Assembly (NCBI GenBank): GCA_039619475.1
Contig: CM077115.1
Location: forward strand, 556,224,826 to 556,288,825
Direction: 5' to 3'
Length of the DNA stretch: 64,000 bases
Source: Icerya purchasi
Lineage: Eukaryota; Arthropoda; Insecta; Hemiptera; Monophlebidae
The notes below the pieces were generated by a model. The model made no database searches, had not been told where the DNA came from, and saw only the letters and a list, made by a program, of their open reading frames with translations. This document shows positions 33,776 through 46,743 of this stretch, one piece after another; within the stretch, counting starts at the first letter, position 1; every line of letters starts with the position of its first letter. A program made the translations under genes and the position numbers.

Positions 33776-36700
33776 CTGCATATCCGCACCTTTTCTCTTT
33801 CTCTCTCTCTCTTTCTTCTGCACTTACATTAACACACCTGCCATATTTCTTACACAATATTACGGAACTTTCATAAAAATAGCTGCATAGGTACATACTA
33901 TTTATTATATTCGGTCGTTAAATATTTAAATGTTCCATCAGACCAGCTTGAATAGGAAATATTATTAATGGCTCTAACCTAACAGTGATATACGCGGATC
34001 ACTTTTAATTTTTTTATTCATTTTTCATTTTCAAATAGCATAGACATGCTCTCGGTGAATTAAAAGCTTTTTTGCTGTTTTTTGTCGTTTTTTTTTTGGG
34101 GCTATTGACCTAAGGTTTTTTTCCCGTTAATAGCAGCACAATAACTATTAGGTTTTTTGTGATGTTCGTCGCATATCATGTCTTATTTATATGTATATTC
34201 ATTAAGTTCGTTATGTGGTAAGAATCGTATCGGTACACATATTAATAACTATATCATGAGTGCAATGTTATTGTTTATGCAGATAAATCTTTCTTTCTAA
34301 TCGATATTAGAGGTTTTCCTAAAAGCGCTGATGACTTTCGATATTTTTTACACCTTCGGCCAGGAAAAGATGCAGTCCATTTTAGAAAGCGAATTATATT
34401 AATTCGCGTTTTGGAATCGCATAAAGTATTTTAAAAAACAAAGTAAATTTCAGTATTTGTCGATCGGAGATTACTATTTTGTATTTTCTGAAAATTTGTT
34501 TTTGTGACTTCACGATTTCGGTGAAATGTTTAAATTAAAATTTTAAACTTAATTTCGTTTTTATGCTTTTCGTTCGCACTCTAGTGGTGCGAAAGTGATT
34601 AACCGCGGGAACAAAATTAAAGTAACGCAAAAGAGACAGTACCATAGTTTCGTACTTGGCTGGACAGTGACGTTCCGTTCTGGTATGACCTGATTCGAAT
34701 TCCGCTCACTGACAAAAATTTTTCATTTGCGTTGAATCCAAAAAAAAGAAAAAAAATATATACATACACTTTTAAACATTCATATATTTCTATACTAAAT
34801 AATTTGAATTTTAAATACGTTAAAATTCTTTTTATTTAATAAACTGTAAATTTAAATCATTTATTATCTCTTAAACAACAGTTTCTTTGCCCTTTTTTGT
34901 CCCCCTGAAGGTTTTTACGTGTAAATGAAAAATATTAGTAAAATTTCGCCGGGAGAATAATTTTTACATTTTTCAGACTGTGTAATAATGTGAGGTCTTT
35001 TTCGCTTTATTTTCTTTTAATTTTTTAATAATAATTAAAATATTTCATATTCGAATAAAAATTTACTCATTTTAAAGTTGATTTTTAATTTTAGGATAAA
35101 TATCTGTAGTTAAATTATTGCAATTTTCCTATTAATAGTTACACGATGATTGTTTCTTAAAATTTTTCCTATTCGCAGTTAATTTCAATTTCGTACCTTT
35201 CTATTAAGCCTTTTTTTGCGCTTACCGTTTTATTCTGATGGATTTAAAAATCACTTCTGTTCATTTTGCTCCTGAATATTTATACGGTAAATGAAAAAAA
35301 ATGTCAAATATAATCAAATATCCTCGGAAAAATAAATAAATTATTTATTTTTATTAAAAATTAAAAATATAATAATCTCTATTAAACGAAATTTTTTCCA
35401 ATGTTATCCGGCTGGTTAGCGAAATCAGCTTGGTGCGCTTTGATTAATTAAAAAAAAAGCAAAAAAAAGTAACAAACCGTTTCTTTAAACGCAAACGGGG
35501 TCTAAGTTGTTTTACATAAAGAGAGCTAATCGTCTTTGTTTAGAAATTAAGAGTATTACAAAGTTGATGTTAAAGTTAAATTGAAAAATATAAATATACT
35601 CGAGCGTTGAAAATCTTCAGATATAATTTCTGTTAAGCTCTATTTCTAATCGTCTCTCTATTTAACCCTTTTCATAATTTCTGTAGTTGTTGGGTCAAAG
35701 CCGCTGAAGCGAGAGCGTAAAAAAAAAAAAAACTTTCCAATAATCTTCCTTCGCGAAGCCCGTATATAATTCTGTTTTTCTTTTATCCATTCGTTAATAT
35801 CTTTGTCAAATTATAATCTACTTTCTGTAATAAACTCGGAAATATTTGAAAGATTTAACTAACGGGATCTCGCCTTATTGTGTAAAAGCATACGGGTTTT
35901 TTAATTTTTCGTTTTTGTTTTCAGTCAGTTTTTGCTTTTTGCTTAATTTATTTCCGGCTACAATTCTGTCTCAGATATATTTTTATAAAATTAAATAGTA
36001 TTCTAGATTCTTTCAATAGTAAACGTAAGTGCACAGTTTGAAATAATGAAGCTGCCACCAGTTCTGAAAGTTTTCAACGCACCTTTGAATAATTGCGTTT
36101 TCTTACTGCCGAACGAAACTGTTGATGGTTTTTTTTTTTTTTTTTTTGCAGCTAAGACGACAAATTTTTCAGCTGCTGCGGTGGTGAACAGTGCGGTATT
36201 TTAACTATTTCAATAATAGAACCTCTTCATCTGCCGCTTTACTATACGAACGGTAAAATGGAGTAGATATTTTAATAATTGTCGCGTAATTTCTTAAACC
36301 TGGTTTTATGACGTTTTCGAAATTCACCTTGAGTTCTTTTTTTTTCAAAATTCCGGAAAATTCATTTTCGCAAAATCCCAGCACGAATTAGGATTATTAT
36401 TCCAATTGTTTTTCGAGCTTATAATCGTAATCAATTTTATCGATGGTACTTGGAATTTTTTGCGAGAAGTTTATAATCTTTCATTCGCCTAAGCTCATAC
36501 GAAAAAACCGATATCGTCAGATGTTTTCCTAGTCAAATTTGGAAGTCTACCGTTTCTTCCCCCTTCTACTTTATTATTCGGTAACTGAAAATTTTAAATT
36601 GCACATATTTAAAAAAAAAAAGAAAAAAGGAGGATCCCAATTTGTTTGTAAGCAGTTGTTCGTTTTGTTTGTTTTTTTTTTTTTTTACTCTATTGTAAAA

Positions 36701-38556
36701 AATGCGCAATTAGCCGCTAACACATAATTATACAGCAGTATTTAAGTACAACGGGTTTAATATTTTTCGTTTCAGAAGGATACTCATTAAAATCCCACAC
36801 TTTCTAGAAGACTGCTATAAAGTCGCCGGCCGAATTTTCGGACAGTAGAGCACTAAGGAGACGGCCAGTCCAAAACTTTAGCTAGATTCGTGAAAAATCA
36901 TATCTCCAAATAATAATTTAAGAACACGGAGAAATGGAAGGCCCTGCTGACTTTACTCCGAATTGACCTCACTGTAAAAAAAAAGGTAGATGCACCTGCT
37001 ATGCAGTGGTACATCACGAACACACTTCATGCATGCCCGCAATATGTATCGCAACACCTTCTAGTATGATTATTAGACCAGCAAACACTTTACAGTTATT
37101 GTACTTTTCTAAAAAGAAAAAAAAAACAATTAGTTTCGCTCTATACAATTCATAAATGTCTTACGTACGGGTTCGTCTGACTGAAACAACAGCATATAAT
37201 AGTAGTAGGCGAACAAGAGACAGAAGAAGAAAAAGAAGAGAAAAAAGAGAAAGACGGAGAAGAAAAAATAACTAGCTTCAATTCGTACAAAACTGATGAT
37301 TTTGACAACAATTTTTCAATCTAAAATTATAATTCAATCCGAATTTAAAACGTAACGCTCGGTACTTATGCACTACAGGTTAAACTGGAATAGAGAACTC
37401 TTAATTACGTTTCTATTTCATTTTATTAATAATACGGATTACTTTTTCAATTGTCCTACACAATTTTATCATATGTATAATGCTAAAAACAAATCAAGCT
37501 TATTGCAAAAATACGGCCATCGCAACCTCTCTAAATGATACTTCTTACGAATCAAAAACGCATACGTCGCGATATTCATTATTTTGTTTCTTTCGAATTT
37601 TTTGACATTTAGAATGAAAACATCACGACGAACATTCACGACATACCGGCTTTCGTGATATCTCTTTTTCGTTTCGCTTTATCTGTACAGTTTGTTCGCT
37701 CAGACATTTCCGATGTTAAAAATTTAATCCGATTTCATATTATACCCCACCTTCCTGTACCGTGCAATCTAAACAAATCGAACTATATACTATAGAAAAA
37801 AAAAAGATTTCACAATTGGAATGATTGATAATTTCGACCACGTCGTGAAAGAGAAATTGTACACACAGACTATAAGAAATCGAAACAGGAATTCAAAAAA
37901 AAATTTAATGCGAAAACGAAATAGCCATCGTTACTAGTGTATTCTTCGTAAATCTAGAGTGTGACGAAAATAACAAAAAAAATATTGGCTAGAAACACCT
38001 AGGGAGCGGGCAAGGAGAACAAAGCCGCCGAAATACCGTAATATCGTTGAATAATTTTAATTTCGAACTACTCGTGTTGTCTTAATTGTTTTACTTCGTA
38101 GCATTTATCGAAACCATGGAAATGTACGTGGAAGTTTAAGAAATGGAAATGTTTAAAAATTTTTATCGCTTTTCCAAATGAAAAGTACGAAAAAATCTCT
38201 TTCTTCACAAAATACCGCTACTATTATTTTGAATGTACTTTTTCAAATTTTCTCCCCCTCCTCCTCGGTGCATTTTGGCAGACAGACGGTGATGGGAGAC
38301 CTTTGGTTGTCCAATTGTGCTCTATTTAGTGCGACGATCTGGACAGACGAAAAGCAAAGGGTACGACCTATTACGGGGACGTATGAAAGTTTATTGTTCA
38401 TCGCTCTAGCCTATCCGTAAAATGCAGAGACACTATTGTGATAAAGCGAATGATTCACAGCGGCAATATTCACATTGCGGTGGTAGGCATTCGGTAACGT
38501 ACAAAATATGTCTTGCGTACGACTGAGAAACAAAAGGTAATATAGGTCTTCTACAG

Positions 38557-39010
38557 CAGTGTTTGTTAACCGGTGGTCCGCGGGGACCGTCATGCTCCGT
38601 GAAGACCTAGGAAGTGGTTCGCGCGAAGTCATTTGTGTCCTTTTAGAGACAGAATAATCCAATTCCGAAACTGTATAATCAATAGATAATGAAAACACGT
38701 ATATTTATTTAATGTACATATAATACGAGTGTTAGTCTCAAGAATTTTTTCTTTTTCATTGCAAAAATATTCCAAACACAAGCACGGTAGGAGGGATGCG
38801 ATTTTTTTAGACGCAACAGTTTTGTGATTTCAGACAGGAGTTATTCTTGCGGATCTTTTCGCACATTTAAATCAGTTAAACTTACAAATTCAAGATTCAT
38901 GAAAATAAACATTTGAAGAGTGTTGCGAACATTTTCGTTTTTTAAACTCGCCGTACCTTTACTTGTGAACTATGGCTAAATGGTGATCATCGATTGGCTA
39001 TTGGAAAATC
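38557..39010 (+). mobile_element. hAT element left end with transposase traces
   Basis: The string CAGTGTTTGTTAACCGGTGGTCCGCGG at 38557 resembles hAT termini (CAGTGGTTCTxAACCxxxGGTCCGCGG type). About 290 bp on, near 38850-38890, the plus strand reads 'ADLFAHLNQLNLQIQ', which resembles the 'LxDIFxxLNxLNxxLQG' stretch of ZBED5/SCAND3-like hAT proteins. It is followed by frame-broken sequence. No right terminus was found, so the boundary at 39010 is only where recognisable sequence ends. Confidence 0.5.
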
Positions 39011-39829
39011 TCGAAACATTTATTAACCGTGAAAATGATTACGAAATTAAAACAGATAAATAACTTACAAATGTTGACGAAAGAATTGAAGTACTCGTAG
39101 ATAAGTCGCCATGTGACCTGTTCGTTAAACATTATTTAATACAAAATAAATAAATGCCCATTAATAGCAAACGAAAAATAATAAAATAATAAAATAATAA
39201 ATTAACTTTAATACATTTAAATATACCTCAATTAAAAGAAAACTTTTCCGGGCATAGTCCATCGTCAACTAACAATAGACAGTACACTGAATTAAAACTA
39301 AAAAAGTGAAGTGTTGCACTCTGTATTGTTAGCTGATGCATATGGCAGAGGCATTTGAATTTATTAAAGTGTAATAATTTTACTTACTTTCTGTTCGTTA
39401 TTAAGGGGAATTTACTCGTTTTATAAATTTAAATGATATTTTCCCGAAAACGGAGCAAATAAGATACGTTCAAAAATTGATCCCTAATTCCTTCTCGGTA
39501 TCGCTATTGAGCAAGTGGCAGAAGAAATCGCGCGAGATAAGATTATCGAATTGCAAAACGGTAGCAGATACGAGGAGGAAATTTTTGAATCTGGTGTTGA
39601 AGATTTTTAGTTGAAAAAGGCGATTTCTTTTTCCAGCCTCCGAAAACTCTCGCTTTACACCACTACGTTTTTTCAATAGCTTACACTCGTGTATAGAGGG
39701 ATTTTCCACGCTACCCGCCGTCAGATCTGAACGAAGAAATTGTTTGAATGGAAATTACACGTATCTGGCTTTGCGACAAATTTGCGATATCATATTCAGT
39801 ATTCCTAAAAATTTTTGCGACTTTGTTGC

Positions 39830-40809
39830 TTTTTTTCGCAGTTTTTTAAAACCTATGAAGTAACGATTTCGTTACGAACATACCTACTCAGAAATACATC
39901 CAGTTTTAGCAGGCGTTCCTCAGGGTTCAGTGTTGGGCCCCACGCTGTACTTGTTATACACAGCAGATTTTCCTGCGACAGAGAATGTGCAGATGGCTAC
40001 ATTTGCGGACGACACGGCACTACTGTCATCACATGAAGATCCGAAGAAAGCTAGCAACAATCTACAAAATGCTCTTACGAAGGCTGAAACATGGTTTAAA
40101 AAATGGAAAATCGGGATAAACGAAAGCAAATCGGTGAATATCCATTTTACTAACCGAAAAGTTGAAGTCCCACCCGTTAAGATCAATAACATAGATCTTC
40201 CTGTACGAGCAACGGTCAGGTATTTAGGTTTGCACTTAGACAGCCGATTGACATGGAAACACCATATACAGGTTAAAAAGAAAGAATTAGATATCCGGGT
40301 TAAAAAAATGTACTGGCTGATAGGGAGAAACAGTGTACTGACAACGGACAACAAACGTCTAATATACACAACTATTTTGAAACCCATCTGGACATACGGG
40401 GTTCAACTTTGGGGTTGCGCTAAACCGTCAAACCTGAAGGTAATACAGACTTCCCAGAATAAGATCCTTCGGTTGTTAACCAAGGCACCCTGGTATGTTA
40501 CTAATCTAACCTTACATCGAGATTTGTGTGTAGATTATGTGGCTGATGTCATCAAAGTTCATGCTAAAAGACACGCAGACAGACTCGATTCTCATCCGAA
40601 CACTCTTGCTAGAGGATTGCTCGATGTTACCGATAATGTAAGAAGACTGAAACGCCAGAAACCGCAGGACCTTGTTTAAGGTAGGGGTAATCGGGTAGGT
40701 GCCATTGGGTACTCCTCCCTTCATGTTTAAGTTCATTCACACGTATTACTAAACGTCCTTGATGGACAGCTCGTAATAGTGTATAAATAAAAAAAAAAAA
40801 AAAAAAAAA
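39830..40809 (+). mobile_element. 5'-truncated Jockey-type LINE
   Basis: Contains the 3' part of an RT ORF, a ~105-bp 3' UTR and a poly(A) tail (40787-40809). The flanks ACTTTGTTGC (39820-39829) and ACTTTATTGC (40809-40818) agree at 9 of 10 positions and are the likely target duplication. The truncation falls just before the RT B box. Confidence 0.75.
39869..40679 (+). pseudogene. Jockey-type reverse transcriptase, 5'-truncated
   Basis: Continuous coding sequence from about 39869 to the stop at 40677-40679, the last 249 codons starting at an internal Met. It shows 'AGVPQGSVLGPTLYLLYTADFP' (RT B box), 'TFADDTALL' (catalytic FADD), 'RYLGLHLDSRLTW' and the thumb/C-terminal part 'LKPIWTYGVQLWGCAKPSN', ending in 'KPQDLV'. 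Jockey-clade RTs end this way without an RNase H domain. The frame is unbroken, so the copy is younger than the other LINEs here. It lacks the endonuclease and the fingers domain, so it cannot act alone. The closest relative in the window is the minus-strand copy at 55.2-56.5 kb, which ends in KPLDLV. Confidence 0.9.
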
Positions 40810-41230
40810 CTTTATTGCACTTTAATAAAAAATAATTTCTAATACCTGATACTGCAATATGGCGAATTCGGTTTCTTTTAATGAGAAAATTAAAAAATAT
40901 ACAAATGTACAAACAACGAATGGGATTAGATAAAGAAAACTTAATGGAAAATATTATGAATAAACTCGCTAAATAAGAATGAAAAAAAAAAAAAAAAAAA
41001 ATGTGTATTCGAATTAAATAACGGAAAGTTAATAACTTTTTAATTATGGTCGACTACATATTAAATAAAAAAAAAGAAAAAAAAAAAGAAAAACATTTGA
41101 TAAAGAATTTAATCGATTAGTAATATTAATCATCTTCATCTGTGTTAACTTCTCTTAAATATACGTGTTTCAGAAGTCGATTTCACGCTGAAGTAGTTGT
41201 TTTAAAGGAATATCGAACAGTGATCTAAAA

Positions 41231-41527
41231 TTGGTTTCCGCTTCTTTTTTTACAACAACACAACCTTTTTCCATATCCTATACATACCGCATTCGAACGC
41301 CCTTCTAAGTTTATCTATCCCCTTAGATGTAATTTTCTTATTTTCTTCTACTTTGCCCGTATCACATTATCATCTTGATGTAGGCTTCCCTTAATATTTT
41401 CCAACGCCTCCTATTTTGTGTTTGTTGAAGCCCCCCTGACTCCCCCGTTGTGTTAACAATAGATTAGATATATTAAACATCGAAGTTCCTCCGTTTAAAA
41501 ATGAAACAGTAAAAAAATCTTCGCAAT
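41231..41527. other. Short spacer
   Basis: Nothing recognised. Confidence 0.5.
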
Positions 41528-42020
41528 AATATTTTTTTTTTTTTTTTTTTTTTTGGGCTTGTCAACCAGGGACCTTTACCCAGAAACAATTAGAATAGGA
41601 AGGAATCACTTATATCCTGATACGATCAGATATTGTTAGGAGAAAGGAACAAATAATAGGAACAATTTGTGGAGAGGGAAGAGATAGAACATAAGAGGCG
41701 CAGTACGGAGTAGGAAGACCAAGTCCCAGCAAACTAAAGTAGAAAGCCGAGCACTCAGCAGAAAGAGATGAACACTCAAAGAACACATGGTCCGCATCGC
41801 AAACATGCTCTTCGTTCGAGTGGAGAGGACAATATGGAGAGGAAACCAAGGAAAAACGAAAACGGGAGGAAGGCAGCAGAGAATGGTTAAAGCGCAAGCG
41901 AATAACGGAGACAACAACAGAACGACGAAGTGAAGGAAACAAAGAGAACCACGGATTGGCAGGAATATACGTGAATAGCTTTGTATTTACAATAATCTTA
42001 TACCGAATTACTTAAGCTCC
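41528..42020 (-). pseudogene. LINE 3' end (Jockey superfamily) with poly(A) tail
   Basis: A T-run at 41528-41551 marks the minus-strand poly(A) tail. The 110-aa frame at 41610-41942 continues upstream to about 42003 and contains 'IPANPWFSLFPSLRRS', 'RLRFNHSLLP' and the C-terminal finger 'CDADHVFFECSSLS', a typical end of Jockey-superfamily ORF2 proteins. The RT core is absent (5' truncation). GCAATAATA to the left and GCATAATAA to the right may be a slipped target duplication. Same family as 26677-27130. Confidence 0.7.
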
Positions 42021-45000
42021 ACCAGGCTAAAAGCAAAAAAAAAAGCATAATAATTACTAATATCAATCCGTCGTGTGAACATTATGTATGATGTATCAGT
42101 GATATGAATAGGTACGACAAAATTTTGAAAACAAATAATGAAATATGGTTTAGTCGACCTTGCCATATATTATTAATATTCGAACGCCTGGAAAAATCAT
42201 CTTTTTTTTTTTTCAAAACTTTGAGCTATAAAATTGTAATCTTAGTTTTATGTTTCCTGTAAATTTATGCGCTTGTGCTTGAGATGATACATTTTGTTTT
42301 TTGTTCAATTTTTTTACCGGAACTGTACTACTTCGAACACTTTTTTGCTTTTCGCTACTTTTCGACTAAAAGCAAGAGATGGAATATTTCTTTTTTTTCG
42401 GTGTTTTTTTTTTTTTTTTTTGTTTTATGAATTTCTGCGTTTCGTCTTATTATTTTTAATTTCACTTATGAATTTCTTAGGGGTGATTTTTGTCAAATCA
42501 TTTTAAATTACATTTTGACGATTTTTTCTTTTTTGCGTTTTTACATTTATTGCCACTCGGGGTAATCCACATTATCTTAAAGTTACAGATTGTCTCAAGG
42601 AGAATTTTAATTGTGATTTACATTCAAATTTGAAATTTATAACCCTTCGTTAGTTATTAAATTTTATTTGAGATATTTTTGTCGTTTTTTGGCCCATCTT
42701 ATTAAATTCCCTACGTAAATTATATGTGTACGGGGAATGTAAAAAAAAAATGATACGCTCCCAATAAATACGAAATGGATTTAAACTTTTTACAGTATAA
42801 TTTTTTTTCTTGTTTATTTTATTAAATATTTCGAACAGTTTCAGGAGGTACTTGAAGTTCCATATCGTCCTTCCTGACTACAGGCATTGCTGCAAGGGTA
42901 GCAGCAACAATTAATAATAATAATAAACAACAATCAACTTTTTGAATTTCTAAATAAATTTAAAAATGTGTTTAAATCCAGCGAGGGGTCCGATACGTTA
43001 TCAGTGTTCATAAATGAATTAATTTGTGAATTAATTGCTGAGAATTGTAGCTGAACGGACTGACAAGACGTCGCCGTCGAGTTCAATTTTTTTATTTCTT
43101 CTTCTCGACACATCAACTATGATGGACATTAAATCAGCGCGAGTGGTGAAACTTTTTTCCGGAAGTGTCAATGTGCGGCAGTGGAATTATTCGAACGAAA
43201 CACAATTAACCAATCGAACGCCACGATAGATGACTCGTCTTTAACAACGTAGACATTTTATTAATAAGTCCATCTGATTTTATTATGGCGCGAAAGTTAC
43301 ACATAGAAAAATAAAATCGTACTCATATAGTGCGTATCATATACGGAATAATAAAGTCAGCCGGAAAATATTACAAAGTCGATAGATTTATTAAAGAGTC
43401 ATTATCGGATATACCATTCCGCTGGTCGCTATTTCATTGGCATCCCTTTCCATGCGTAGTACAACGGCGAACATTTGATATTCTTCAAAACGTTAGCGCA
43501 TTGCAACATAAGCAGTGTTAGGGGAAATCGAGGCGATCAACGTCAAAACTGTTTTCAAACGTACGAAACGACCCTGACCGATTTTCAAAAAAAACCCCAG
43601 ATTTGCCTGCAATAGAAACCGACACAATATGCTCGCTGTAACTCTTATCATTAGAACTTCAAGTTTACAGAAAGAAAGACAGTTTTCGTAACAGGTAAGA
43701 CGGGTGTGTAAATGTAGATAAGTCGTTGGAAAAGCGAATTTAGAAAGCGGGGATAACGTAGAAAACCTATTCAGGCTCGGTTTCTACGGGATAGTCCGCC
43801 GGACGACAAAGAGTGGTGCTAGACGAAATTACGACGCAGCCTCAAATATTGGAAGATATGACAAAAAACAATACTGTGACAAATTTCTACGCTCAATGGG
43901 GAAGAAATAAGTTTTGTTAAAGTACTACTTGAAGAGGACAATGCGATACACTTCGAAATTACGTCTTAAATTTAACCCTCTTACGAACAGGTTCTACTAC
44001 AGCAAAAAATTTTAAAAAGAAACAAAATTTTAAAAAGAAACAAAATTTATACGCAGTAATTAAGATAATTCCCGGTTTTTTTTGGGTTTTTTTTGGAATT
44101 TTTCATAATACATTATCGAAGAAGAAATGGGTAAATTCTTACGATATCCGTTTTAATGTCTCGTCCTATTTCTTCGATTCCAGTCCGCCTAGTTAATGCG
44201 TAAAAATTTAAACGATCGTCGAAAAACTCGATCAGCAGAAACTTTCTAGGAAAGCCCATCCTACCGTTAACGTATAATATAATACGAACATATTCCGGCA
44301 CATGTCGTATGCGCGGGTTTTATCAAAACTGTTTCGGACTCCGTTGTTGACGAAATTGTAAACCCCGGTTCTTATAAGGTACCGCACCGGATAATAGTTG
44401 AACGTCAATTCGGTTTTCGGAGCAATCACGACGAATGGAATATACTGGAGGTGTACTTTACAAGAGAAAATGTAATTTTCTCGAACCTTCGATAACGTTT
44501 GGTACTGCACAAAGAGGTTTGCCTATTTTATAAAACAAAATTTTTATACATAATAATAATAATAATAATGAAATACGGCATATCTAATGAGCGCAGATAT
44601 TTTCTCGACGAGTAAATACGTATATACATATATATATATATATCGGTGAAGATCATTTTCAAAACTACGCCCAATTATATATTTCCGCCAGGTTGCCTTC
44701 AAAATTCTCTGTATTCGATTGGGGTGACCTCTCTAAAAATGCAGCAGCATATTTTCCTAAAAGTACAGTTCAGTTTTATCTGCACACAGCGACATTCTGG
44801 AAATACAACTTTAGCATCATCTAGAAATGTGCCGCTCCATTATCAAAAATACGTCTATCAATGCGAAATACATATAATGCCTCTTCAAATTTCTATCTCG
44901 GTCTACATCGAGAAATATTAGCGAATGCTCGCGCCATTAATCGCAGAAACATCAATCGGTTAACGACACATTGAAGTACCCGTCTGTGTGGGCATGTTGA

Positions 45001-46711
45001 TTATTTTTGTCGTCCTATTTGACGACACTTTTAAAAATGTTTTTGTCCCAGGCGATGATATACTCTGTCACACGGAAAAGCCCCAGTTACTACCCGTGGC
45101 GACGCGGATGATTTTTGCTTGGTTTTGGCCCTCTTTCAAAATTTTAGATTAAAATTAAAAAATTTGTCAACTAGATTTTTATAAACTTCCAGTCTCATAT
45201 CGAAAAAAAAAAAAAAAAAAAAAAAAAAATCAAAAAATTGAGACAATTAAAAATGGAGATGAAACTGATTTGAAGGCTCAGAAAAAAGAGATTTTAACTG
45301 CATGTCGCAGAAATTAATAAAAGCGAAGGCAAAAATAATCGAATAATATTTCAGACAATTTACAAACAATTATTTATTTCGATACTTGCTAATACTAAAT
45401 ATTAATAGAAAATTACAAACCTAAGATAGGGAAAAACCAACAAATACAAAACGGAATAAAGTAAAATTGCGAATTAAAAAATATAATTATAAAACTTCGA
45501 TAACCGAACAAAAACAAAAAATATTTGAACAAAACAAAGTATAAAAATAATGAATAATATTCAACGACACAAGTATTCTACGACGTACACCTACTAATGA
45601 CAGTCATTTTACTTTTCGTAATGAGTATTAATAAAAAATTAGAATCCGAAATTCAGAAAAATTGAAAAAAATGAAACAAAAAATAAAATAAAAGAGCCAA
45701 TAACAAAAACGTAATTATAATATGTTCGCAATTTAAATTCATTATTTCGGGAAAAAATATACGAAAATTATCCAAAAGTCAGATTGTGTACGGAATTTGG
45801 AAAAGCAATCTAATAGGCTCACCCCGTGTACATTCATATACTGTTTCCTTCCGTCGTTCCAACATTCCTCTTCTTTTCTTTTCAGCGCATACTCTTTGCA
45901 CAATCGACTTACATATATTCTTTTTTTTTTTTTTTTTGCCTGTTTCGACTACTTTTAAAATATCACCAAAAACGAAACAATCAGGAAGAATAATTCGTTT
46001 ACAAATCGTAAGGTGATAAACGTTGCTGAGAACTAAGCGGTGTCTAGGTGCCGATAACTTTTTCCCACGTAATGGATATATCGGGGAGAAAAACAAGGTT
46101 TTCATTTTTTAAGTGATAAATGCCGATTTCAGGTATATAAACGAGACCGGTGTGCGATATTTACTTCGTCATATGAAGTAGAAATTTCAAATCTGTCTAT
46201 CGTCACTCTGGACAAGAACATAATCGGAAGAACAGCCGTCTCCAGCGGTAAATGAAAAATCCGTCTACGAGAAGGGGCTTCGCGTCACAGAGAGTAAAAC
46301 TAATAATCAATCCTGCGACCGTTAATCGGGAGAAGTTCGCATTTGTCGCTGGAGAACAAACTACTCTAACGCTCATTCTTATAAAACCACGATAAAATTG
46401 ATCTGAACGTATTCGAACATTCTGAGGAAGAAAATAGCGACGTTAAAATAATCGAAACGATTCGATCTATGATCGGCACACCTTGATCCGTACGGAATGA
46501 CGATTAACGATTTTAAACTGGAACCTGTCGAAGAAGTAATTTGAAATTCCGACACAAGGAGATGGATAAATTTTGTGCCATTATCGTACTATATATGTAT
46601 ATGTATATACTACCGGTAATCATTGATAACGCTACAAATAACATATGACGACACCGTTTAAATAACCTTACAAGTTGCGTATGTCCGGTTTAAAATCCAA
46701 AAAAAAAAGAC

Positions 46712-46743
<32 letters not shown>

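Larger units (their letters stand above)
31996..38556. other. Long stretch without recognised genes
   Basis: Mostly AT-rich. 32.7-33.7 kb is GC-richer and holds the orphan frame at 32809-33108. Features seen: an A-run at 32347-32370 preceded by a tRNA A-box-like string (32310-32340, possible SINE end), a TA microsatellite at 33735-33774, and a possible tRNA-like segment at 34638-34705 with a GATTCGAATTCC box B. No gene models could be supported. Confidence 0.5.
39796..41230 (-). mobile_element. Diverged copy of the long-TIR element arm, split by a LINE
   Basis: 40984-41215 follows the right arm of the 4.2-9.6 kb element in order: the 'ATTATGGTCGACTACATATTAAAT' stretch against ATACGGTTGACTATATGTTAGCAA, then A-rich, then AGTAATATTAATCATC against TATTAATATTAATAAT, then TTTCACGCTGAAGTAGTTGTTT against TTTCACGCTTAAGTCGTTATTT. 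Left of the LINE, 39800-39829 (CAGTATT...AAAAATTTTTGCGACTTTG) also resembles arm sequence at 8819-8870. The CGGGCGC array is not seen. It is suggestive, not proven, because much of the match is A/T-rich. Confidence 0.4.

Noticed and set aside
44232..44510. 92-aa frame with an 'ELTFNYY' string reminiscent of SET domains
   Set aside because: One short string is not enough; the rest of the SET fold (NHxC, post-SET Cys) is absent.
46100..46660. GC-richer segment with a TATAAA box considered as a gene promoter
   Set aside because: All frames downstream are short and no splice-linked coding sequence could be recognised.
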